A stretch of DNA of 48,501 nt, taken from the IMG/VR virus record IMGVR_UViG_3300050821_001542, positions 1 to 48,501 of that record; one strand, given 5' to 3'. This document shows positions 15,063 through 23,700 of this stretch, piece by piece. The position numbers and the translations under genes are program-made. Position 1 is the stretch's first letter. The number at the start of each line of letters is the position of its first letter. The stretch comes from a virus. The notes under the pieces were generated by a model. The model worked only from the letters and a program-made list of their open reading frames with translations, made no database searches and had not been told where the DNA came from.

Positions 15063-15385
15063 GCGTCCCGAAAGCACTCAGCACAGGCGAGGAGCTGTTC
15101 GCCCAGCATTGCGCCTGCTACAACTTGAATCCGGTGCGGGAACTACAGTTCCACGCTGGCCGGAAGTATCGTCTGGACTTTGCGTGGGGAAGTCGCAACA
15201 TCGCGGTGGAGATTGATGGCGGCACGGCTTCCGGGAAATCGCGCCACTCCAAAGGGAAGGGCTACGAGGAGGACTGCCGCAAGCTGAATCTGGCCGCTTC
15301 TCTGGGATGGCGTGTCTTCAGGTTCACGACGGCTATGGTGGTCAGCGGAGAAGCGATCGACACCATCCGCGAGGTGCTGGCATGA
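15059..15385 (+). CDS. Endonuclease, DUF559/VSR-like PD-(D/E)XK fold
   Basis: ATG 15059 overlaps the previous stop. 108 residues. LQFHAGRKYRLDFAWGSRNIAVEIDGG places D40 and E51 at the acidic catalytic positions, and GWRVFRFTTAMV is the closing strand-helix typical of DUF559/VSR-type and phage Holliday-junction-resolvase-like nucleases. It may resolve branches or nick DNA before packaging. It is directly coupled to an HNH nuclease gene. Confidence 0.75.
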   Translation: MSVPKALSTGEELFAQHCACYNLNPVRELQFHAGRKYRLDFAWGSRNIAVEIDGGTASGKSRHSKGKGYEEDCRKLNLAASLGWRVFRFTTAMVVSGEAIDTIREVLA

Positions 15386-15639
15386 CCACCACCACCGGCA
15401 AGCTCGGCATCGTGCGCTGCTCAGGCGACGACATGACCAACCTGCGCCGCCGTGTGTTCTTCAGGGACGGCTACCGCTGCGTTCGGTGCGGCCGTCCGGT
15501 GACATGGAACACGGGGGAGTTGGCGCACATCGTCCCGCGCGGGTGTGGCGGCAGTGACACCGACGATAACGTGGAGACCTGTTGCCAGCAATGCCACCGC
15601 GACGAGCACCAGCCGCGCGCAGTGAGGTGCAAGGCATGA
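15382..15639 (+). CDS. HNH endonuclease, 85 aa
   Basis: ATGA-coupled start at 15382. A beta-beta-alpha metal HNH core: C33/C36 knuckle (CVRC), AHI with H49, then DDNVETCCQQCHRDEH with the second Cys pair and terminal histidine. Small HNH proteins act as nicking enzymes in packaging or as homing endonucleases. Tight coupling to neighbours argues against a recent homing insertion. Confidence 0.85.
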   Translation: MTTTTGKLGIVRCSGDDMTNLRRRVFFRDGYRCVRCGRPVTWNTGELAHIVPRGCGGSDTDDNVETCCQQCHRDEHQPRAVRCKA

Positions 15640-15857
15640 GTCACCCCATAATCGGGCCGCACCGCAAAGTTGGCCGTAAGCCCGACATCCTACGCCATGG
15701 GCTGATGCGGCGCTACGGGATGTCTGGGAGGAAAGCGTACCTCCGCCTCACTCCAGAGTTCATCGCTCAGTTGGATTGCTGCGCCTCCGAAGAGGCCCGC
15801 AGGCTCATTCTGGGCGTCAAGCCGCCGGCGGCAGTTGAGAGTAATTCGCCGCGCTGA
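15636..15857 (+). CDS. Hypothetical protein, 73 aa
   Basis: ATGA-coupled start at 15636. A basic N-terminus (GPHRKVGRKPDILRHGLMRRYG) leads to a short domain RKAYLRLTPEFIAQLD. It is the last rightward gene and overlaps the 3' end of the leftward gene by 41 bases, with no terminator visible between the convergent units. Confidence 0.6.
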   Translation: MSHPIIGPHRKVGRKPDILRHGLMRRYGMSGRKAYLRLTPEFIAQLDCCASEEARRLILGVKPPAAVESNSPR

Positions 15858-16173
15858 ATCCCGTCCCCGCCGAGACGTAAGCGACAATCGCCGCCTGTAT
15901 CTCGCCAATCAGGTTGTCAATCAGCGTCAGCTTGTCCGGGGCAATGGTGGTGTCCGTCTTGAGGGTTGCCAGCAGTGACTCTGCGCCGCTCAGGGCTGCA
16001 ACCACGTTCTGCGAGGTACTGACACCGGGTACGATGCCCGACAGCAGCGAAATCACGCCCGTAGCGAGGCCGGTAGCCGTCTTGGAGATTGCTGCGTTCA
16101 CTCCGGGGATCAGGGGCAGGGCAGTGCCAAGGGCGTTGATGATGAGGGTGAGGATAGGAAGGAAGGCCAGCAT
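15817..16173 (-). CDS. Hydrophobic small protein downstream of the lysis genes, 118 aa
   Basis: The ATG directly follows the stop of the lipoprotein gene, with GGCGGTGA upstream. Residues ~3-25 and ~33-52 are hydrophobic (FLPILTLIINALGTALPLIPG; GLATGVISLLSGIVPG); the rest is Ala/Ser/Thr-rich. It could be a membrane-associated lysis accessory or a small virion component. No family is recognised; it is the last gene of the leftward late unit. Confidence 0.6.
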   Translation of the reverse strand: MLAFLPILTLIINALGTALPLIPGVNAAISKTATGLATGVISLLSGIVPGVSTSQNVVAALSGAESLLATLKTDTTIAPDKLTLIDNLIGEIQAAIVAYVSAGTGFSAANYSQLPPAA

Positions 16174-16539
16174 TTATTTCACCGCCTGATTCGTGTAGTT
16201 GGTCTGGGCTGTGGCTACGGCATTGAGTTGCGCCTGTACCGCCGCCTGTGTCGCCGTCCCGTTATGGAAGGCCAGGTAGACCGTATCCGCCGCGTTCACC
16301 GCCGAGACAAAGGCGTTGAGGATGGGCTTCTCGGTCGCCTGCTGCGCGGCGGTCAGGGTGGGGTAGTCCGCCGTGGCCTTCGCTACCAAGGCATGGGCCG
16401 CCGCAAGCGCCTGTCCTGCCGTCTGATCGAATTGCGAGGTGTAGCCGGGAGCGAGAGCGGCGGGCGGAGTCGTGGCGGTGGCGCCGCACCCGAACGTCAG
16501 TGGAAGGGCGAGCCATACGGAGAGCAGGGCGAGCTTCAT
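16174..16539 (-). CDS. Predicted lipoprotein of the lysis cassette, 121 aa
   Basis: The N-terminus MKLALLSVWLALPLTFGC is a lipoprotein-type signal (Cys18). A Pro/Ala linker and a long helical domain (GQALAAAHALVAKATADY, then QLNAVATAQTNYTNQ) follow. It overlaps the holin-like gene by ATGA. Placement beside holin-like and endolysin genes and a helical periplasmic part suit an outer-membrane spanin subunit, but no matching inner-membrane spanin was found, so this is a suggestion. Confidence 0.6.
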   Translation of the reverse strand: MKLALLSVWLALPLTFGCGATATTPPAALAPGYTSQFDQTAGQALAAAHALVAKATADYPTLTAAQQATEKPILNAFVSAVNAADTVYLAFHNGTATQAAVQAQLNAVATAQTNYTNQAVK

Positions 16540-16847
16540 GGGGTCACCTTCGGAGTGGTGCTGAGTTCTACGGGTGTTACAGGTGCGGCGGCAGGGCCAG
16601 CCTGAGCCGCATTGTTGATGGCGGCAGCAACAGCAGGCGCGCTGGCGTTCTGAGTGATAAGGCCCACCCATGCGCGACAGAGGGCCAGCCCACCGTTGAC
16701 GCCGATGACGACCCATGTACCGACGTGCACGCTGCCTACGCCGTTGCCAGCGGAGAGGTCGTTGCCCGCAAGCAGCGCGCTGATAACGGTGAGGGTGGTG
16801 ACGAGGAAGGAAAGGATACCGGCGGCTGTGCTCTTCCAGTCTTTCAT
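16536..16847 (-). CDS. Holin-like membrane protein, 103 aa
   Basis: ATG 16847 is chosen because it overlaps the stop of the 21-codon leader (ATGA); an ATG at 16859 also exists. Hydrophobic helices lie at about residues 8-28 (AAGILSFLVTTLTVISALLAG) and 43-62 (GTWVVIGVNGGLALCRAWVG). The C-terminus is Ala/Pro-rich. Small size, two spans and adjacency to an endolysin support a holin, which would time release of the endolysin. Confidence 0.65.
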   Translation of the reverse strand: MKDWKSTAAGILSFLVTTLTVISALLAGNDLSAGNGVGSVHVGTWVVIGVNGGLALCRAWVGLITQNASAPAVAAAINNAAQAGPAAAPVTPVELSTTPKVTP

Positions 16848-16909
16848 CGTGCCGCCCATCTGCCGAGCAACACGGCAATCCGAAAGTTCCCGAACTTGAT
16901 AGCGCGCAT
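16844..16909 (-). CDS. 21-residue leader peptide coupled to the holin-like gene
   Basis: A perfect AGGAGG four bases before ATG 16909 opens a 21-codon frame (MRAIKFGNFRIAVLLGRWAA plus Arg) whose TGA overlaps the holin-like ATG. The holin-like start has no good ribosome site of its own, so its translation probably depends on this mini-gene. Confidence 0.55.
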   Translation of the reverse strand: MRAIKFGNFRIAVLLGRWAAR

Positions 16910-16927
16910 TGGGCCTCCTGAAGAATC

Positions 16928-16969
16928 GGCCCTCTCAGGGCATGGTCTACGCCGCGCAGCGAGAGGGCC
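16928..16969 (-). promoter_or_regulatory. Hairpin before the leader/holin-like start
   Basis: GGCCCTCTC (16928-16936) and GAGAGGGCC (16961-16969) form a perfect 9-bp stem with a 24-base loop, between the endolysin stop and the AGGAGG of the leader. It may tune holin synthesis or RNA stability; there is no T-run for termination. Confidence 0.5.
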
Positions 16970-17009
16970 ACCGGAAAACAGACTCTTCTGCTGGCAGGAA
17001 TGATACCAC

Positions 17010-17459
17010 TCACACCTCGCGGAAGAACACCTGATTTGCGATGGTTGCCGTATATTCAACCGCCGCCTCATCCCATTTCTGCGGGAACGGGATGGCCTGC
17101 CCGCCCACGTCGATGGTGGCCGTCGTCTGGATGCCCCTGGGCGCGTAGTAGAGCGTAGCGCCGCCTGTCAGGTCGGGCAGGTTGCCGGAGGCCGCTTGTA
17201 CGGCGATATTGACCGCTGTCTGCCATGCGGCCCAATCAGCAGCGTCCTCCGGGTCGGGGCCAAGCCTGATCTCCGGGTCGGCTGGATAGGTCATCGAGGA
17301 GAACTGGAGACGCTTCAGGCACTCGTCGGCCACGGCTGAGTTGTCCCGCGCCGCCCGGTTGAGGATCACGTTGGCGACGCTGGCCATGCCCTGTTGCCCG
17401 CCGGCACGGTTCTCTCGCCAGATGGTGAGGATGAGCGTCGTCTGGTCGTAGAGGGTCAT
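17010..17459 (-). CDS. Endolysin, Hydrolase_2/SleB-type cell-wall hydrolase
   Basis: 149 residues. The N-terminal pattern LTIWRENRAGGQQGMASVANVILNRA matches the Hydrolase_2 family (E, then G, then VA.VILNR), with E16 at the expected catalytic Glu. An aromatic C-terminal part has GGATLYYAPRG and PFPQKWD. These enzymes cleave peptidoglycan glycan bonds as lytic transglycosylases. No signal peptide, so it needs a holin. The ATG 17459 overlaps the XhlA-like stop (ATGA). Confidence 0.8.
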   Translation of the reverse strand: MTLYDQTTLILTIWRENRAGGQQGMASVANVILNRAARDNSAVADECLKRLQFSSMTYPADPEIRLGPDPEDAADWAAWQTAVNIAVQAASGNLPDLTGGATLYYAPRGIQTTATIDVGGQAIPFPQKWDEAAVEYTATIANQVFFREV

Positions 17460-17722
17460 CTTCCGCCCACAGTCTTGTAGATTTGGAGCACTACCAGTAT
17501 GAGACCCAGAATCGTCCCGATACTGCCGAAGGCCCATGCCGCTCCTTTCAGCCATGTGACGACCTTCTCGATTGCGCCAACCCTCTTGCCGAGTTCCGCA
17601 TTCGCAGCCTGATTGTCTTTATGACGCTCGTCAGAGTTGGTCTCAACGCGGGTCATATTGTTGTTGAGGTTTATGATCTCGCGCTCTACCGCGGCGATCC
17701 GTCCGATGACGCTATCGGCCAT
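17456..17722 (-). CDS. XhlA-like lysis protein, 88 aa
   Basis: Residues ~5-45 are a charged coiled coil (GRIAAVEREIINLNNNMTRV) and a single membrane helix ends the protein (~60-82, GAAWAFGSIGTILGLILVVL). This order is that of XhlA/hemolysin-type proteins, which sit beside phage holins and endolysins and assist lysis. It is coupled to the endolysin by ATGA and to the gene upstream by overlap. Confidence 0.7.
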   Translation of the reverse strand: MADSVIGRIAAVEREIINLNNNMTRVETNSDERHKDNQAANAELGKRVGAIEKVVTWLKGAAWAFGSIGTILGLILVVLQIYKTVGGR

Positions 17723-17915
17723 TGCGCCTCTCCCGTAGAGCTTGGATGGTAGCCCTCAAATAGCCGATGTACAGTTTGCGCTCTTCGATCATGGCCTTGG
17801 TCAGCAGCTCCTTGTCTTCCTCAGAGAGGTAATCCGCCGAGGCAATGTAGACCATGAGCTCCTCATGCTGGCGAATCTCAGACGCTTGCTCTTTAGCTGT
17901 GCGATTGAGTTCCAT
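17712..17915 (-). CDS. Hypothetical helical protein, 67 aa
   Basis: Entirely helical and charged (AKEQASEIRQHEELMVYIAS, then KELLTKAMIEERKLYIGYL). It overlaps the XhlA-like gene by 11 bases. No membrane segment. It may be a lysis regulator by position; unrecognised. Confidence 0.6.
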   Translation of the reverse strand: MELNRTAKEQASEIRQHEELMVYIASADYLSEEDKELLTKAMIEERKLYIGYLRATIQALRERRNGR

Positions 17916-17921
17916 TGGGCC

Positions 17922-20045
17922 TCACTGCAACGTCACGCTGCCTGAAATCGAGATGCTTCCACTGATCCCCACATTGGGTGGCGTGGGAGTGTAGATCGTC
18001 CAACTCCCATTTGATACAGGTGAATCTGCATATCCCGGACACCCATGCACATAGGCGTAGAGCGTCACCGCCGTGGTCACCGTGTACGTCGTCTGATTCG
18101 TGACCGGGGTAGGGTTGGTGTCGAAGTAGATATAGCTCCCGCAGCCGGAGGTCGCGGTGGATGCAGTCACAACGGTGGGATTGGTCACGGCCCCAGCAGC
18201 AGGAGAGAACGTCGGTTGGGCCGCAGTCGGTGTTCCCGCAAACTCTAATCCTCCCATGCTCGGAGGCGAGTGCCATGCATTCCCAGCTTGATCCGTCGTC
18301 TGCCCTGCAATCGTCACGCCTGCATACTTCGCGGGCGAGCTGGACAGGATGTTGAAGTCGAAGTTGTCCAACTGGCTTTCGGAGGTCAACACAGTAGGCG
18401 GCTGATTGACTAGCGTGGGGTTGGTGTAGAGCGAGTGGCTTCCTGTCCACGGATTCGAGGTCAGGTTGTAGGCGATGTTGTAGTCCTCAACTGTGGGGGT
18501 GAAAACGTCCCACATCGTCGCCGTGCCGCCGTTGGTGAATTGGAGAACGATGTTGTCTTTCGCGGTGATGGAGTAGCTGGAGCAGTTGATTGGCGGAACG
18601 GTGTTGTCCGATGAGTCTTGGCACACCATGTCCATCACGGTTCCGGTATAGCCCACAAGCGTGTTGTGCTCGAAGATCATCTGCGTATTCCCACCAGCCA
18701 GCATCCCGGCGGAGTTCTGCACTCCGGCAGCGCGGCAGAAGTCAGAGAGGTGCGTGTTGTAGTCGGACGGAGTGCCGGTGATCGGTTGCGACATGCGATA
18801 GCAGTTCGCCACTACCAGATTGTTGATGTACGTTTCAGAACTTTGCGGGCCGGACTTCATGTTGCCGCCCATGTTGCCGAAGAAGTACGAGTTCGTGATA
18901 GACAGCGGCGTGCCAATGCCATGCCCAAAATCCGGTCCGTCCTGCGTGTTGAGCGTGAAGTAACAGTAGTTGCAGCTAAACGGGAAGGGGCTTGTCGGCG
19001 TGCCGATTGCGTCTCCCTGCCCTCCGGAAACGTCGTCGTAGCAGCCCTGCGAGGCAATCGGAATTGCGGTTGTGAACGGCAGATGAGACTGAGCGCACCC
19101 GCTCCAGTCGATTCCTAGATAGGACGCCGTGAGTGACCCGCTGGAGACTTGCCCTGAACCGGGGTCGAAGTCCAGCCCGGTCTGGCCGTTCATGTAAACC
19201 CACACACGCGTCATCGTCCACGGCCCACCGATGGAGCCGATGAGTCCCTTCGATTGAAAGCCGTGGATCGCTACGTCTTGCAGAACGATATTGCCGTTCG
19301 TCGGTGAGCCGTAGCCTGCCTGAATTCCGTAGGCTGTGTTGTTTCTGTCCGTCCCTCCGTTACCGAAGAGGTCTAAGCATCGGATGGTGACATATTGCGA
19401 TCCCGTCAGGCCCAAGGCGTGATATTGCCCGGAGTAGTTGATTGCCAGCAGGTAAGCCGTCTTGCTTGAATCAGGCACTTGCCGGACATGATTCATGTAG
19501 GTAATCGTCGTTCCGCAGGAGGCGAAGTTCGAGCCTTCGAGGATCGTAGGATTCCCCAGCGTCCCGGAAGGCACGTCCGGCGGCTCCATTGACGCACCGA
19601 TGCCGCAGCCGAATTGCCCATCAGGGACTCCGCCGGGACAGTTGGGAGAATCGGCCCCAGAGATGCGCCCTGCTGTTGATTCCGTGGAGAAGTTCGAGAA
19701 GATGACCGTATCCCCACCGGAGATCACCCAGCCAATGTTGGCGTACTGCCACGGATCGGAATAGAGGTAACGCGGATCGGAGAAGGGACATGCTTGGCTC
19801 TGCCCGCCCGACGGATTGAATGGTGTAGTCCCTAGTCCTGTACAGTCTGCCGTCACGCCCACAGAAGAAGCAGAGTGACGTGGCCCACCGTTTACCGGAT
19901 CGACGGCCCAATTCGCCAGCCACAGTTGCAGGGCACTGGCAGGCGGCATCACTTGAGGATGGACGGCCTTCGGGAACAGAGGGAAGTATTCTGCGCACGC
20001 AGGCAGGGCGCAGAGTAGCAGGACGAGTGGGATAAGGCGCTTCAT
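17922..20045 (-). CDS. Exported right-handed beta-helix protein with chitobiase-type C-terminal domain, 707 aa
   Basis: Begins with a Sec signal MKRLIPLVLLLCALPACA; a lipobox reading (LPAC, Cys17) is also possible. Residues ~100-590 have irregular beta-helix repeats of the pectate-lyase/parallel beta-helix kind (for example NIVLQDVAIHGFQSKGLIG, TYINNLVVANCY, MIFEHNTLVGY) with many Cys. Residues ~615-695 match a CHB_HEX_C-type Ig-like domain (PTFSPAAGAVTNPTVVT...). Beta-helix proteins in phages are usually tailspikes or polysaccharide-degrading fibres. A signal peptide on such a protein is odd, since virions assemble in the cytoplasm. It may be a secreted depolymerase or surface adhesin. Confidence 0.7.
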   Translation of the reverse strand: MKRLIPLVLLLCALPACAEYFPLFPKAVHPQVMPPASALQLWLANWAVDPVNGGPRHSASSVGVTADCTGLGTTPFNPSGGQSQACPFSDPRYLYSDPWQYANIGWVISGGDTVIFSNFSTESTAGRISGADSPNCPGGVPDGQFGCGIGASMEPPDVPSGTLGNPTILEGSNFASCGTTITYMNHVRQVPDSSKTAYLLAINYSGQYHALGLTGSQYVTIRCLDLFGNGGTDRNNTAYGIQAGYGSPTNGNIVLQDVAIHGFQSKGLIGSIGGPWTMTRVWVYMNGQTGLDFDPGSGQVSSGSLTASYLGIDWSGCAQSHLPFTTAIPIASQGCYDDVSGGQGDAIGTPTSPFPFSCNYCYFTLNTQDGPDFGHGIGTPLSITNSYFFGNMGGNMKSGPQSSETYINNLVVANCYRMSQPITGTPSDYNTHLSDFCRAAGVQNSAGMLAGGNTQMIFEHNTLVGYTGTVMDMVCQDSSDNTVPPINCSSYSITAKDNIVLQFTNGGTATMWDVFTPTVEDYNIAYNLTSNPWTGSHSLYTNPTLVNQPPTVLTSESQLDNFDFNILSSSPAKYAGVTIAGQTTDQAGNAWHSPPSMGGLEFAGTPTAAQPTFSPAAGAVTNPTVVTASTATSGCGSYIYFDTNPTPVTNQTTYTVTTAVTLYAYVHGCPGYADSPVSNGSWTIYTPTPPNVGISGSISISGSVTLQ

Positions 20046-20239
20046 TGCTTCACCTCAGCCGGGGAACTTAGCAGGCGAAGGGCGTCTGTGAGGGCTACCA
20101 TGTAGCCGTAGTGCCAGTAGGCCCGCTCAGTGCTGCCATCATTCAGATGAAGCTGTTCCGAGAAGCAGGAGGGATGGTTGTCTTCCAGCCACTTTCTAGT
20201 CCCGTCTCTTCGCTGTTCGAGCTTCTCAAATTCGTTCAC
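20042..20239 (-). CDS. Hypothetical protein, 65 aa
   Basis: GTG start (GGAG six bases upstream) overlapping the preceding stop; the end overlaps the ATG of the beta-helix gene. Product: a charged helical protein without signal peptide (EKLEQRRDGTRKWLEDNHPS), unlike both neighbours. Possibly an adaptor or chaperone for fibre proteins by position only. Confidence 0.55.
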   Translation of the reverse strand: MNEFEKLEQRRDGTRKWLEDNHPSCFSEQLHLNDGSTERAYWHYGYMVALTDALRLLSSPAEVKQ

Positions 20240-20727
20240 TTCGTCTCCTTGATCGCTACCGCCGTTCCGTTCAACTGAAACGTCCCGTCGCTCATTAGGG
20301 AGAAGCACACAGTAGGCAATGCCGTTACGCACCACTGCTTGCTTACAGTCACCGGCGGCGCAGGCAAAGCCGGAACCGTCACTGGAGGCTGCGCTACGCC
20401 GTTGATCGTCCAGTTGATCGTCTGCTGCACGGCAGTCTCGGCAATCTGGAACACCTTGGCATATCGCGGGCAGGAATCGGGTGGGCGTCCATTCGCTCCA
20501 TCGGGGTAGTCCACCACGTTGGTCTGCACGGTCACAGTGATTGGAGCGTAGGCTGGAGGACTCGCCAGCGGGCAGGAGGGCAGAACGACCTGCTGGTAAG
20601 TATCTCCAGCCGGAACGGTAACGACCGTCTGTAGCGTCTGTTGCGTGGAGGGGACGATGGTGACCCACGTCTGCGCATGGAGCAGCGGTGCGAAGAGAAG
20701 AAGGGCGGGAATCAGTTTACGGTACAT
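20236..20727 (-). CDS. Exported small protein of the fibre cluster, 163 aa
   Basis: Sec signal MYRKLIPALLLFAPLLHA, cut probably after LHA; the mature part is beta-rich with four cysteines and Pro/Val/Thr-rich stretches (PAGDTYQQVVLPSCPLASPP), ending GTFQLNGTAVAIKETK. It overlaps the tail-fibre gene by 16 bases. No family recognised. It shares the N-terminal export signal with three neighbouring fibre-type genes. Confidence 0.6.
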   Translation of the reverse strand: MYRKLIPALLLFAPLLHAQTWVTIVPSTQQTLQTVVTVPAGDTYQQVVLPSCPLASPPAYAPITVTVQTNVVDYPDGANGRPPDSCPRYAKVFQIAETAVQQTINWTINGVAQPPVTVPALPAPPVTVSKQWCVTALPTVCFSLMSDGTFQLNGTAVAIKETK

Positions 20728-23700
20728 GCGATGTTCTCCGTTCCCCCGCTGGCTGTGGTTCCTACGTGGGTAAAGGTCACCGTGTTGGCACTCACGGCAG
20801 AGATGTAGGCAATGGTGGTCGCCGCCGCCGCCGTGGAATTGGTCGGCGAGAAGACGCAGTTCGATGATGACGTGACGCCCGTGATGGTTGCCGAATCCGT
20901 GGTCGCCGTCGTGAAGGTGACCGTTCCGCGCAGGGAGAAGACATTAGAAGCGGTGACGCCGGAGTCGGTAACATCATCCCCGCCACCGGAAGTCACCCAT
21001 GATGCCAAGTGGCCGTTGTTCAGAGCGCCCGAAGCGGTGGCGACGAACGCCCCTCCGCCAGTCACGCTATAGCTCGTCCCCCACGCTGAACCTGTTGACT
21101 TTGGTACGCCAGCGCCGGGATAGACCATGCCTGAAGCTGGGCAGTTAGTGCCCGTGGACTGACACACATTGTTGCCACCCACCGTCAGCGCTGTGCCGAA
21201 GGTGCCGGTTGCGGCCTTGAGCGTCCCGCTGGTGTCGCCAGCAGAGCCATTGCCAACATCAACCTTGCCCGCTGAATCACGCGATAGCCCTGTGTCCGGT
21301 GTACTCGAACCGGGTCCGCCCGCACCCGAAGACCAGCCATACACATAGGTGCTGGGCTGGGAGATGTAAGCATTTGTGATCGCGGTCGTCCATGCTACGC
21401 CATGCTTGCCGAAGTAAATTACGCCATCATTGGCGGCGGTGATGTCATACGCCGCACCGCCCGCCGCCTGATTGTTGATGAGCATTCCTACGGTGGGGTA
21501 GTTGCCCTGCAACTGGAAGGAGTCTGTGCCGGAAAGCTGCTGATTCAGGACGACTCCGGTTCCCGGAACAGCCGAAAGTACAGGCGTGCCTCCAGTGCCG
21601 ACTGTGAATGATTCGCTATCCGTAATCGTACTGCTGGTTGTCACGCCATCGTCGAGATGCGAGTTCGCAGTGATGGTTGTCGCGCTTCCCGCCTTGGGGA
21701 TATACCCCGCCGTAAGGCCGGAGATGCCGGAACTGCCGCAGCCCACACACCCACCGTCAGCATGGATCACCTGCTGGACACGCAAACCCCCGTTGGTGAT
21801 ATGGAACTCATCGTTCTGATAGTCCTGAATCAGATCCGATCCGCCCGCGTCCTCCGTAATAATTCCGTAGGTATGCTGCCACGATCCGAGATGGTTTTGT
21901 ATCTCGAACAAAGATCCGTGCGGTGCCGATTCTTGATAGATGTCGTCGTTGAAAACTCCTGGCGCAGAAGTACTGCCGGAGTTCGCGTCGATCAGGTTGG
22001 GCGGATCGACTCCAGTGCGTGCTCCGGTGCTGGGGTTGTAGTAAAGTCCCAGCCCGTTGTTGTTGAACATATTGAGAAGGGAACTCGTAGACGCGAATCC
22101 CTGTCCGCCAGCTCCCAAGACCCACGCGCTGCATCCCTGCACGCTGGGCGTGTCGCAGTTCTGGTAGTTGAACTTTATGTTGTGAATCGTCTTGTCGAGA
22201 TGCGGATTCAGCAGCGTCATGCTGCCCGTATAGGTGATGCCGCTCGGCGCAACGACTGTGCTCACCAGGCACTGCTCATAGGTATTGCAGGTCGAGGTGT
22301 TGTTGTACCAGATGCGCGCAGCCTGAAAGAGGTGAAACGCCGCGTTCGAGGTTCCGTCTGTGGTCTCCGGCTCCAAGCCTGTCTGCGGGATCGGAAACGC
22401 ATCGGTGTTGCCGAACGCTTCGGTCGTGTAAGGCAGGTTAGTTCCGTCCACGGAAGGCAGGCCGATGTAGGCGGTGTGCTGCCCGTTCAGACTCAGGTTA
22501 GTGTCGAACCCGATGATGTAGCAGTGTCCCTTCGAGACGTAGACGTTGCCAACGATAGGGAAGACCAAGGGCAGATGGATCGTCTGTGTTGGTGAGCTTC
22601 CTGTAGCCGATGTGGTTACAGATTCCTCTACGAAGCCTTGAGTGCCGTTGCCGACGACACAGACCGAATCTCCGCCGCCGGAAGTGAATGACCCCGACCC
22701 GCCGGAGAACGTAATCGTCTCTGCGACGGGCGTACCGAAGCTGGTGTTCGTGTTGACCGTCGTGCTGGTGGAATAGCCGTAGACCGAGGTGGTCGGAAGC
22801 GTGGCCCCTGTGGTCGAAAGCTGGTTGATCCACGTCACCGCGCCCACGGAGAATGCCGTGCTCGCGCCGTTGAATTCGCCTGTGGTCGCCGTATTTCCGG
22901 TGATCCACTCGCCCGGTCCAGGAAAGCACTTCTGGCCCGCAATGTTGAAGCCGCCGCAACTGATGCCGCTGAAGGTCAGCGTGTCGGGGCTGCTGGTATG
23001 CGTCGAGAGTGTCAGTGTCGGGATCGGCCCTTCCCCGCCATACTGATATTCATGCTGTCCGCACTGATCGCTGGCCCACATGCAGTCGCCGGACATGGCG
23101 AAATATTCGTCATGGTTCAGACAGTCGCCCACACCCGAGCAAGTGAAGTACCCAGACAGTGCGGCCTTTCCGCCGGCCGTCGCATAATTCGTCGCCCAGA
23201 ATTGCAGCGTGTCGTATTTGCCTTCGACAAAGTAGTTGTTGGAGGTCTGCCCGCCTGCCTTGCCCGAACTCTGACCTAGAGAGAAATACCCAGAGAGCGA
23301 TGGATTCCCGTTGGCCCACGTCGCGTCATTGAAGGCCGCAATGTTTCCGAATCCTCCTCCGCCGAAGTAGCCCGTCGATCCGGGGGTATAGTTTAGATTA
23401 CTGGCGCGGTTTCCACTGGTAGCACTATAGGGAATTGCCGTCGTATTGCCGATGGGAGGTGGAGATGCGAAGGTCAGGTAGCTTGCGATAGGAGAATAAG
23501 CGCCACCATCCTGCGATAGGTTCGCAATCGCCGAAGCATCGGTATTGATGGATGCCTTTCCTGACGTAGGGGACGGTAGCCCTCCGCTGGTCGCAGGAAG
23601 GGTGACCTGTGTTCCCGTGCCGGTGAATGTACCGCTCTTGGCGGTGAAATTTCCGCTCCCGTCCGTGGTGACGCTCGAATCTCCGCCAACCGTCGTAGTG

